Assembly: GCF_024158035.1 (NCBI RefSeq)
Contig: NZ_JAMZEK010000004.1
Coordinates: forward strand, 124,001 to 188,000
Length of the DNA stretch: 64,000 bases
Reading direction: 5' to 3'
Source: Dyella lutea
Lineage (GTDB): Bacteria; Pseudomonadota; Gammaproteobacteria; Xanthomonadales; Rhodanobacteraceae
The notes beneath the pieces are model-generated. The model did not search any database. It was not told the DNA's origin and saw only the letters and a program-made list of their open reading frames with translations. Positions 1 through 6,518 of this stretch are shown one piece after another (within the stretch, counting starts at the first letter, position 1; each line of letters begins with the position of its first letter). Made by a program: the position numbers and the translations under genes.

Positions 1-1361
1 TCGCTCGCGTACAGCAGTCTGGATGCCGGGAAATAGACCATGTACTGGCGGCCCGTATCCGCGCCGCGCAGCGGGTAAAGCTCGATCCGTTGCGTGCCGC
101 TGCCGATCACGGTGCGGCCGGACACGGTGCGCCACTCGGCAGCGGCGGGTTGTTGCTGAAGGTGGTCCGGGTGGATCCGGTGGGGCGCATCCACCAGGCG
201 CTGCAGCAGGGGCAGGTTGAGGTCGAGCGCGTAGATCGGCAGGTGCCGGGCCACCGCTTCGCGCACGCCGGCGGCGTGCGGCCACGAATCGGAGGTGGTC
301 AGCACCGCCTTGATCGGGAGATCGGGATAGCGCTGCCTGGCCAGGTCGAGCAGGCCCGTGGTATAGACCGGCGAGATCGGCGACTCGAGCACCACTATGC
401 CGTCGTCCTGCCTGATCAGCGCGGTGTTCCAGGCGCCGGGGTACAGGTCCACGCCCGGCGCCAGCGTCACCGGATGCTTGCCATTGAACGGCTGCTCCCA
501 GCGACTGGCGATGGTTCCGTCGTCCGGCCTCGTGTGGGTGGTGTCGAAGGTGCCCGCTGGCGTGGTTCCATCGATGGTTACCGTGAGCACCTGGGTCGAG
601 CGCCAGACCTTGCCGTTGCGCTCCTCGATGCGCGTGCTCGGATAGTGGATGCCGTCGACCAGGATCCAGTTGTCGTAGTCGATCTGCTCGCTGACGTCGC
701 CCCAGGCGTACCAGAAGTCGTCGAAGGTGCGTGTGCGCTGCAGCGCATCCGGTAGATGGGTCATCGGATCGAGCAGGACCTGCCAGGTGCGGCCGTCCAC
801 GTCGAAAGCCAGGCTCGTGTGCGGTACGCCGTGCAGCATCTGCGGCTTTTCGTAGCGCAGGTGAGTGGCGTGATCTGCAGTGAGCAGCAGGCGCATCGGC
901 TCCATCTGCAGCCGCTCATCCAGAACGACTCGGGCATTCACCGGCAGTGGCTGGCTGTGTTCGCCGCTGCGGTAGTCGCCCCCCTGGGGTGTCATCACCA
1001 GGGTGGAGCTGATGTCGGTGGGACTGGTGCCGCCGGCCTGCGGCCAGGTCAGCCTCTGCTCGCTGCGCACGCGTGCGCCGGCGAAGTCCAGCCACTCGTG
1101 GTAGCGCTGGTACGAGGCCAGGAACGGCTCCTGTCGATAGGACTGCTCCATCAGCAGCGTGTGGCCCATGCCCTGCCATTCGATGTGCGACACGGACTCG
1201 AGCCGGGCCCGCCCGCCCATCGCGGCGATGGCGGTATCCAGACAGGCACGCGGCGCGAGCGTTTCGCAGCCCGGTGCGCTGCCGGCGGTGGCAGCGGGCA
1301 CGGCGACCAGGAGAGCCAGGGCGATGACGAGGGCGGACGTGCGTCGGGACAAGGCGGGCAT
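1..1361 (-). CDS. Secreted metallo-beta-lactamase-fold hydrolase-like protein, 3' end outside window
   Basis: The reading frame starts with ATG at 1361 and stays open to the window edge (about 453 codons visible), so the C-terminus is missing. The N-terminus MPALSRRTSALVIALALLV... is a signal peptide ending near ATAGS, so export is expected. Residues about 40-290 form a sensor-like region. From about residue 310 the chain reads like an MBL-fold core (PGAWNTALIRQDDGIVVLES). Where active enzymes carry HxHxDH this protein has TTSDSWPHAAGVRE, so two of the usual ligands are absent. I recall related family members with the same TTSDxWPH pattern, so this may be a family trait rather than damage. 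The enzymatic role is unknown. The SD is weak (GGAACG). The gene appears to stand alone. Confidence 0.8.
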   Translation of the reverse strand, partial: MPALSRRTSALVIALALLVAVPAATAGSAPGCETLAPRACLDTAIAAMGGRARLESVSHIEWQGMGHTLLMEQSYRQEPFLASYQRYHEWLDFAGARVRSEQRLTWPQAGGTSPTDISSTLVMTPQGGDYRSGEHSQPLPVNARVVLDERLQMEPMRLLLTADHATHLRYEKPQMLHGVPHTSLAFDVDGRTWQVLLDPMTHLPDALQRTRTFDDFWYAWGDVSEQIDYDNWILVDGIHYPSTRIEERNGKVWRSTQVLTVTIDGTTPAGTFDTTHTRPDDGTIASRWEQPFNGKHPVTLAPGVDLYPGAWNTALIRQDDGIVVLESPISPVYTTGLLDLARQRYPDLPIKAVLTTSDSWPHAAGVREAVARHLPIYALDLNLPLLQRLVDAPHRIHPDHLQQQPAAAEWRTVSGRTVIGSGTQRIELYPLRGADTGRQYMVYFPASRLLYAS

Positions 1362-1479
1362 GTTCGTTCCGGCAGTGGGGAAGGGGAGACCCTAGCGACC
1401 GGCATGCGGGCCTGCCTGTAGCGTCAGTCATGCCGTGACCGATGGCAGGGCTGCGCCGCGCGGGGCGCAGGTCGGCATC

Positions 1480-1860
1480 TCATGCGTACTGCGCGATGCC
1501 GTTGCCGAAGGACCAGTTCTCTCGCGCGGTTTCCACCAGGTTGATGAACACGTCTTCCGGACGCAGCCCGGGGTCGGCGGCGAGCTTCTCAGCGACGCGG
1601 CGGTAGAAAGCCTGCTTCTGCACCACCGTGCGGCTGTTGTTGCAGACGATCTGCACGATGACCAGATCGTCGCTGCGCTCGATGCCGAGATAGTGCGGAT
1701 CGCAGTCGAACTCCGCGGGATCGTGCTGGTGGACCAGGATGAAGCGGTCGTCCTCCGGCACGCCGAAGGTCTCGCGCATGGCTTCGTAGACGCCGTTGCG
1801 CAGGGCGGCGAGATGGGCGGCGGGCTTGCCGCGGCGCAGCGAGATGCGGACGAGGGGCAT
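1480..1860 (-). CDS. Tautomerase family protein
   Basis: The product has 126 residues, starts MPLVRISLRRG and lies in a carboxymuconolactone-decarboxylase/DUF4865/tautomerase operon. Members of this longer tautomerase family use the N-terminal Pro2 as catalytic base after removal of Met; Pro2 is present. The chain then runs through ETFGVPEDDRFILVHQH and ends NWSFGNGIAQYA, typical of the cis-CaaD/tautomerase-3-like group. The substrate is unknown; a keto-enol isomerisation or hydration of an unsaturated acid is the family expectation. It begins 23 nt after the DUF4865 gene and is the last gene of the operon, which is probably controlled by the divergent LysR gene at 2896. Confidence 0.88.
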   Translation of the reverse strand: MPLVRISLRRGKPAAHLAALRNGVYEAMRETFGVPEDDRFILVHQHDPAEFDCDPHYLGIERSDDLVIVQIVCNNSRTVVQKQAFYRRVAEKLAADPGLRPEDVFINLVETARENWSFGNGIAQYA

Positions 1861-1883
1861 GGGGGTTCTCCTTCGAGCGGTTG

Positions 1884-2456
1884 TCAGTGCGCGATCGCGG
1901 CTTGCGAGACGTGGCCGACGCGGTAGAGGCGGCATGCGTTGTCGGTGAGCCCGGCGCGGAAGTCGGGCCACAGGCGGAAGCGCACCAGCGTCCAGCGGGT
2001 GGGCTCGAATGCGGTCACGGCGGCCAGCGCTCCTCCGGTCACGGCCGCATGGGCCATGTCGCTCTCGCGCTCCCGCCAACGTTCCATCCATGCGTCCTCG
2101 GGGATGGGGACGATCTCGCGGCTGGCGCAGACCGCCGTGGACAGGTCGCCCGACGACAGCGCCTGCCAGACCGACCACGCCTGCACGACGGGGCGTCCGA
2201 AGTCCCGCGCCAGCGGGGCAAAGCCGGCTCCGCCCAGGAAGTCGTTCATGCCTTCGCCGTCGTGCCACAGGTAGAAGGGGGCGTAGCGGTTGGTGCCGCC
2301 CGGCAGCACCGGATCGTCGGACATCGAGTAGAGCCAGGCCTTGAATCCGAGGCCGGGAAAGCCGTCGAGCAGGTGACCCTTCTCGGCGATCCGGCGGCGG
2401 ATGACCGCCATGTCGTAGTCGGCGGGCAGGGTGATCTCGTACTGCATCGCGAGCAT
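1884..2456 (-). CDS. DUF4865 family protein
   Basis: The 190-residue cytoplasmic protein starts MLAMQYEITLPADYDM and contains the family block PGLGFKAWLYSMSDDP and APFYLWHDGEGMNDFL. I recognise it as DUF4865, a family of unknown biochemistry that is habitually encoded beside a tautomerase and a LysR regulator, exactly as here. ATG at 2456 is preferred over the internal ATG at 2447 because GAGG lies 8 nt upstream. It starts 10 nt after the decarboxylase-like gene, so the two are co-transcribed. It may be a small-molecule-binding enzyme of the same degradative step; this is inferred only from context. Confidence 0.87.
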   Translation of the reverse strand: MLAMQYEITLPADYDMAVIRRRIAEKGHLLDGFPGLGFKAWLYSMSDDPVLPGGTNRYAPFYLWHDGEGMNDFLGGAGFAPLARDFGRPVVQAWSVWQALSSGDLSTAVCASREIVPIPEDAWMERWRERESDMAHAAVTGGALAAVTAFEPTRWTLVRFRLWPDFRAGLTDNACRLYRVGHVSQAAIAH

Positions 2457-2466
2457 GGCGGCGTCC

Positions 2467-2787
2467 TCAGTGGCTGTCGTCGAGCTGGCGCAGCACGGCG
2501 AGGGCGGACATGGCGACCGGCCAGCCGCCGTAGAAGGCCAGGTGGGTGGTCAGCTCGACGAGCTCTTCATCGGTGAGGCCGTTGTCCCGCGCGCGGCGCA
2601 GGTGGAACGGCAGCTGCTCAGCGCGGTTGAGCGCGATCAGCGCGGCGACCGTGGCGATGCTGCGTTCGCGTGGGGCGAGCCCGGGGCGTGCCCAGATATC
2701 GCCGAACAGCACCTCGTCGGTGAGCTCGGCCAGTTTGGGGGCGATGTCGCCGATGGCCTTGCGGGCGTAGTGGGGATCTTGCGGCAT
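2467..2787 (-). CDS. Carboxymuconolactone decarboxylase (CMD) family protein
   Basis: The product has 106 residues, starts MPQDPHYARKAIG and is all-helical. The CMD signature region is visible (DIWARPGLAPRERSIATVAALIALNR ... PFHLRRARDNGLTDEELVELTTHLAFYGGWPVAMSAL). It has no CxxC pair, so it resembles the gamma-carboxymuconolactone decarboxylase branch rather than the AhpD alkylhydroperoxidase branch. It is the first gene of the operon running leftwards to DUF4865 and tautomerase, and is transcribed divergently from the LysR gene. The natural substrate is unknown; a lactone or keto acid from aromatic breakdown is plausible. Confidence 0.9.
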   Translation of the reverse strand: MPQDPHYARKAIGDIAPKLAELTDEVLFGDIWARPGLAPRERSIATVAALIALNRAEQLPFHLRRARDNGLTDEELVELTTHLAFYGGWPVAMSALAVLRQLDDSH

Positions 2788-2895
2788 CGTGCGGCCTCGT
2801 CGGATGTGGGTTGACGCCGCGTAACGTACCGCCGCAGGATGATCCCTAAAATCGGAATTTCTGGAACATTGAATCCATAAAAACGGGATGGTCAG
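2788..2895. promoter_or_regulatory. Divergent LysR/CMD-operon promoter region
   Basis: This 108-bp gap separates the divergent CMD operon and LysR gene and must hold both promoters. Its LysR-proximal half is clearly AT-richer than the surroundings (AAAATCGGAATTTCTGGAAC and CATAAAAACGGGATGG), as expected for promoter and operator DNA. I could not fix a convincing perfect T-N11-A palindrome or -35/-10 pair. LysR proteins normally bind such divergent regions, so the function is inferred from layout. Confidence 0.5.
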
Positions 2896-3783
2896 ATGAA
2901 CCGCGTCTCCTTCGATCCGGATGTCCTGCGCAGCTTCGTGCAGGGCGTGGAGCTGGGCAGCTTCGCCAAGGCCGCGGAGCGGCTCAGTCGATCCACCTCG
3001 GCGGTCAGCGCGCAGCTGAAGCGGCTGGAGGAACAGGCGGGCCGACCGTTGCTGCGCAAGGCGGGGCGTGGCATGGCGCTCACCGAGACGGGCGAGGTGA
3101 TGCTCGGCTATGCGCGGCGACTGCTGGAGCTCAACGACGAGGCCGCCGCCGCGGTGCGCGGGGTGGAGCTGGAAGGCCGCGTGCGGCTCGGCCTGCAGGA
3201 GGATTTCGGCGAGACCCTGCTGCCGGCGGTGCTGGGCCGCTTTGCGCGTGCTCACCCGAAGCTGCGCATCGAGGCGCGCATCGCGCGCAATGCCGAACTG
3301 CTTCACGGGGTGAACCACGGAAAGCTCGACCTGGTACTGGCATGGGAGGGCGAGGAGACCAGCCCGCACGTCGAGCGCATGGCGCGGCTGCCGATGCGCT
3401 GGGTCGGCTCGGCAGATGCGCGCCCTTCGAAGCTGCGCCGGCGCGGCGAGGCGCTGCCGCTGGTGGTGCTCGATGCACCCTGCCTGGTGCGGCGCGCCGC
3501 CATCGATGCCCTGGACCGCGCCGGCATCGCCTGGCGGATCGCGTTCACCAGCGCCAGCCTTGCCGGCACATGGGCGGCGGTCACGGCGGGGCTGGGGGTG
3601 AGCGTACGCACGCCGCTGGGCCTGCCGGCGGGCGTGCGCGCGTTGACCGCGAAGGAGGCTGGCCTGCCCGCGTTGCCGATGCTGGGACTGGCACTGCATC
3701 GCGCCGAGACAGAGCCGCCTGCGGCCGTGGCCCGGCTGGCGGAGATCCTGGTCGGCACGCTGTCGCCATCGCTGTCGGTGTGA
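2896..3783 (+). CDS. LysR family transcriptional regulator
   Basis: The 295-residue protein has an N-terminal winged helix-turn-helix (residues 1-60: DVLRSFVQGVELGSFAKAAE, then RSTSAVSAQLKRLEEQ) followed by a periplasmic-binding-fold effector domain (about 90-290). Its length is normal for LysR. It is divergent from the CMD-DUF4865-tautomerase operon, its likely target, and LysR proteins usually also repress their own gene. The predicted inducer is the operon's substrate or product, which is unknown. ATG at 2896 follows an AT-rich leader. Confidence 0.93.
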   Translation: MNRVSFDPDVLRSFVQGVELGSFAKAAERLSRSTSAVSAQLKRLEEQAGRPLLRKAGRGMALTETGEVMLGYARRLLELNDEAAAAVRGVELEGRVRLGLQEDFGETLLPAVLGRFARAHPKLRIEARIARNAELLHGVNHGKLDLVLAWEGEETSPHVERMARLPMRWVGSADARPSKLRRRGEALPLVVLDAPCLVRRAAIDALDRAGIAWRIAFTSASLAGTWAAVTAGLGVSVRTPLGLPAGVRALTAKEAGLPALPMLGLALHRAETEPPAAVARLAEILVGTLSPSLSV

Positions 3784-4363
3784 GCTCTCGGGTGCCGAAA
3801 CAGCAGGTCGAAGGCAGGCTCACACCCCGGAGCGCAGCGACCAGAGCGCCGGGACGGATGGCTGCGGGGCCTCGGCTGTTGCGCGGAGGTCGTCGCGTCC
3901 CGGTGCACGCGGCGGCTTGGGGCGGGTGCGGCGGCAGAAAGGTCGTCGGACGACATGTTGCGCAGTCGTTGCCGCAAGGCCTGCGGGTGTTCCTCGCATC
4001 GTGGATACCAGCGCGGTGCGGTCGGGGGTGGGGCGCGGGCAACATCCCGCTCTTTCGGGAAGCACGCCGTTTTGGCGTTTGAAGGGTGCTTGCGTCCTGC
4101 TTGCAGCCAGCGGCGCGTCGAGGTCCAGCCCGAAGGGCTCGGCGTATTCGAGCGCGCAGGGACTCCCTGCGGAGCGTCCGGTCCCGGGCGGTCCTGCCGG
4201 TTGCACATGCCGCTTGCATCCCGCAGGCGGCACGGGCGTTGCACGTCGTCCAGGTCACCCTTTGGCGATCCCGATAGTTGATTAACGCGGGGGGATGTAT
4301 GGTGGACCAGTCAGCATCACCGGCAGGTGCCGGCCGTAATCCCGTACATGGGTCGAGGCATTG
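3784..4363. other. 580-bp stretch without a supportable gene
   Basis: Both strands carry long open frames here, but all are Arg/Pro/Ala-rich and low-complexity, as expected from GC-rich non-coding DNA. None has a good SD with a recognisable domain. The promoter of the gene at 4364 probably lies in the AT-richer stretch near 4270-4320. A short GC-rich hairpin surrounds 4321-4336 (GGCAGGTGCCGGCC). I see nothing else. Confidence 0.5.
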
Positions 4364-4669
4364 ATGCTCCAACACAGTTTTCTGGTCGACTGGTGCAAAC
4401 TCACTGCGCGGCCCGTGCTCGAAGCGGCCGCGTTTGGCCCGCCGGTGTCTTTTTCCGCGAAGCAGGCCATTGTTCGCCTCGACGCACTGCTGTCCGGCGA
4501 CATCGGTGCTGCCGCCAGAGGGGAGGGCATCGATGCCACGCAATGGTGCCGCCTTTACCAGGCCATCGATGAGCATCCCGAGGCATACGGAAGCTTTGTC
4601 GTCGCCCTGAGCCATGGCTCCGATGCCCTGAAAAAACTCGTGGACGCTCTTGCGTCGCAGATGTCGTAA
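4364..4669 (+). CDS. Small hypothetical protein
   Basis: The predicted protein has 101 residues, starting MLQHSFLVDWCKLTARPVLE from ATG at 4364; a TTG three bases earlier is also possible. It is helical and acidic, with normal codon bias for a real gene (DALLSGDIGAAARGEGIDATQWCRLYQAIDEHPEAYGSF...). No signal peptide, membrane segment or known domain is visible. It lies 87 nt before the leader-linked small gene at 4757. No family was recognised, so the function is unknown. The frame could still be fortuitous, but composition favours coding. Confidence 0.6.
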   Translation: MLQHSFLVDWCKLTARPVLEAAAFGPPVSFSAKQAIVRLDALLSGDIGAAARGEGIDATQWCRLYQAIDEHPEAYGSFVVALSHGSDALKKLVDALASQMS

Positions 4670-4700
4670 CGCATATCCGGCGTGGCCGGGTGTGATTCTT

Positions 4701-4725
4701 GCCCTCGAGTGTTCCTCTCGGGATC
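4701..4725 (+). promoter_or_regulatory. Conserved 25-nt leader element, copy 1
   Basis: The 25 bases from GCCCTCGAG at 4701 to CTCTCGGGATC at 4725 recur at 17285-17309 with one difference (T versus C at the tenth base). Each copy ends about 30 nt before the ATG of a paralogous small gene (4757 and 17340). The core has CGAG and CTCG facing each other across a short loop, so a small RNA hairpin is possible. It could be a promoter element, a translation-control element or simply duplicated DNA; the conserved spacing argues for function. Confidence 0.55.
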
Positions 4726-4756
4726 GCCTTTCCATCTTCCCGACCGGGACGCCATC

Positions 4757-4960
4757 ATGAAGTCACCGTTGAAACCGTTGTCACTCACCGACATCCACGA
4801 CATCTACGGAAGTTCGCCCACGAAACAGGGCGAAGCCGCCAAGTCCCCGCTGGCCAGCTACAAGCGATCGGAGCATTTCAAGCGGGACGCCGGGCATCCG
4901 GGAATGCAGCCGGCAAAGCCGGACCCCTTGGGCAAGTTGTCGAGGTTCGGCAAGCGCTGA
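4757..4960 (+). CDS. Small conserved protein, paralog 1 (HFKRDxGHPGMQP family)
   Basis: The 67-residue basic protein starts MKSPLKPLSLTDIHDIYGSS. Its C-terminal half SEHFKRDAGHPGMQPAKPDP is almost identical to that of the gene at 17340 (SDHFKRDPGHPGMQPEKPDP); the N-termini (MKSPxKPLSLxDxHxxYxSS) also match. A Lys/Glu/Ala linker between them differs. There is no hydrophobic segment and no known domain; it looks like a small, partly disordered cytoplasmic or nucleic-acid-binding protein. A shared leader precedes both genes. Its function is unknown. Confidence 0.8.
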   Translation: MKSPLKPLSLTDIHDIYGSSPTKQGEAAKSPLASYKRSEHFKRDAGHPGMQPAKPDPLGKLSRFGKR

Positions 4961-5084
4961 CGCCGGCAGGTATCCCGTCGGCTCGTGTGCCGGGCGCGCC
5001 TCCGTCGGGGGCCTCCCGCTCATGCCCGGCCGGTGGGCCGGTGCCGGTACATGGTGCAGCGCAGGATGTCGGAACAGCCCCTTG

Positions 5085-5118
5085 GCTCGGACCGCATGCT
5101 TGGGCATGCGATCCGAGC
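5085..5118. repeat. 34-nt near-perfect hairpin
   Basis: The arms GCTCGGA and TCCGAGC enclose CGCATGC and GCATGCG around a TTGG loop, giving a 15-position stem with one C/A mismatch. No T-run follows on either strand, so it is not a standard intrinsic terminator. It resembles a short extragenic palindrome or the end structure of the upstream small-gene mRNA. Confidence 0.6.
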
Positions 5119-5184
5119 AGCATGGGCGTGCGGTGCCCCACGACGGCGAAGGCCATGGCGGTCGTGGTCGCCCTGAGGGTGTAC

Positions 5185-5207
5185 GATGCATGCCTGCAAC
5201 CTGCATC
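5185..5207. promoter_or_regulatory. GATGCA-N11-TGCATC inverted repeat
   Basis: Perfect six-base arms with an 11-base spacer lie about 100 nt upstream of the methyltransferase start. The geometry suits a dimeric regulator, but no regulator gene adjoins and the arms are short, so it is only a candidate operator. Confidence 0.3.
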
Positions 5208-5303
5208 TTCCCGCGCGTTCCGCCCGGCCGCTCCGCGCCCGCACGCCACGCTTCTTTTTCATGTGTGGCCCGCGGCCTGCGGGATGACGCTCCCGGAGAG
5301 TCG

Positions 5304-5954
5304 ATGCCAGGTTATTCCACCCGCAGCGAAAAGGTGTATGTCGGAGGACTCACCTATCGGCTGCGCGTACTCAGCGACAAGCAGCAATTCACGGATCCGG
5401 ACGGCCACGCCCGGCGGCTGGGTATCTCATCGGCACAGTGGAGTCTGTTCGGCCAGATCTGGCCGTCCGGACGTCTGCTTGCCCAGGCCATGCTACGGGA
5501 GGACATCGCCGGCCGGCGCATTCTCGAACTCGGCTGCGGCATCGGATTGGCCAGTCTGGTGCTGCAGAGGCGTGGCGCCAATGTCGTGGCTTCGGACATG
5601 CACCCGTTGACCGAGCCGTTTCTCGCCTACAACGCGGCCCTGAATGCGTTGCCGGCCTTGCACTATCGGGCGTTGCGCTGGGACGTGCCGCTGCCGTCGC
5701 TTGGCCGCTTTGACCTGATCATCGCCAGCGACGTGCTTTACGAGCGCGACCAGGCATGGCTGCTGGCCGGGTTGGTGGAACGGCACGCCGATCGGCAGGC
5801 GGAGGTGTTGTTGACCGACCCCGGACGCGCACACTGCGAGCACTTCAATCGCATGCTTGCAGCACAGGGCTTTGCCCTGAACGAAGTGCGCTGCGCGATG
5901 GACGACAACGATGCTCCTCCCTTCCGCGGTCGCCTGCTCCGATACCGACGCTAG
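5304..5954 (+). CDS. Class I SAM-dependent methyltransferase (methyltransferase-16 like)
   Basis: The product is a 216-residue Rossmann-fold methyltransferase. SAM motif I is ILELGCGIGLASLVLQ, the acidic loop is ANVVASDMHP, and the motif-IV-like segment is FDLIIASDVLYERD, a pattern typical of the METTL16/lysine-methyltransferase (nicotinamide N-methyltransferase-like) group that modifies protein lysines or small amines. I chose ATG at 5304 because GGAG sits 6 nt upstream; the frame extends further upstream, but that part (5022-5303) is low-complexity and lacks homology. The N-terminal segment TRSEKVYVGGLTYRLRVLSD is characteristic of bacterial members. The substrate is unknown. Confidence 0.85.
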   Translation: MPGYSTRSEKVYVGGLTYRLRVLSDKQQFTDPDGHARRLGISSAQWSLFGQIWPSGRLLAQAMLREDIAGRRILELGCGIGLASLVLQRRGANVVASDMHPLTEPFLAYNAALNALPALHYRALRWDVPLPSLGRFDLIIASDVLYERDQAWLLAGLVERHADRQAEVLLTDPGRAHCEHFNRMLAAQGFALNEVRCAMDDNDAPPFRGRLLRYRR

Positions 5955-6041
5955 CCCACCGTTACGCACGACCGGGCAAGCGCACCGTTACATCGAGATC
6001 GCTCTCTTTTTTCCCCTCCCAGGACCCAAAGGACCAGCACA

Positions 6042-6176
6042 TTGGCCAAGATCAACTATGCGTTCGAAAAGCGGCAGCGCGAAATCGCCAAGAAGAAGCA
6101 GAAAGACCAGAAACAGTCGAAGAAGCAATCCGGGCGCGAGGGCGACAAGTCCGTCGACCAGCCGGGAAAGCCATAA
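6042..6176 (+). CDS. 44-residue Lys-rich conserved small protein
   Basis: The gene starts at TTG (6042) with AAGGA about 9 nt upstream and encodes a very basic peptide beginning LAKINYAFEKRQREIAKKKQ and ending DKSVDQPGKP. I recognise the MAKINYAFEKRQREIAKKKQ opening as a small protein conserved in xanthomonads. It is largely a single charged helix with a disordered tail, so RNA or ribosome association is conceivable but unproven. The non-ATG start and small size make it easy to miss. Confidence 0.75.
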   Translation: MAKINYAFEKRQREIAKKKQKDQKQSKKQSGREGDKSVDQPGKP

Positions 6177-6518
6177 GGGGTTAGTCGAGCCCGGCCATCG
6201 GACGTGGCCCGAAAAGTGGCCACCTGCCGGGTTGGACCGCCCGCCGGGGCGGATCCGCAGAATGGTGAGCGGGTCTGCGGGCATGGGCGGCGCTTCCCCG
6301 GGTCGCGCGATCTGGCCTGCTCACTGACGCCATGGCCGATGTTGCAGTCTGGCCACACATCTCGGACAGTGCACGCTGTCCGCTGAGTACGCTTGATCGG
6401 ATCGACATCGAGAGCGAGCGCGGACGAGTACCGGAAGCGGACCGCACAGCGGGCTGGGCGGGTCAGTCGGGGTGCGATAGCCACTAGCCCGCTAGATGTC
6501 CGGCGCAAGGGGGGAGCC
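6177..6518. other. Gene-free 342-bp region
   Basis: No convincing coding frame is present; open frames here are Arg/Pro-rich shadows. It presumably carries the end of the 44-residue gene's transcript and the promoter of the large gene at 6519. Short repeats such as CTCGGACAGTGCACGC... GCTGTCCGCTGAG give a weak hairpin near 6360-6385. Confidence 0.45.

Larger units (their letters stand above)
4961..5303. other. Gene-free 343-bp region with two inverted repeats
   Basis: No gene is supported on either strand. The region holds a strong 34-nt hairpin (5085-5118) and a GATGCA-N11-TGCATC inverted repeat (5185-5207) upstream of the methyltransferase. A promoter for the methyltransferase is expected here, but no consensus boxes are clear. 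Confidence 0.5.

Noticed and set aside
3303-4735. Long minus-strand frames downstream of the first LysR gene
   Set aside because: The translations are Pro/Arg/Ala-rich without motifs and overlap the LysR and small genes; no SD-start pair is credible.
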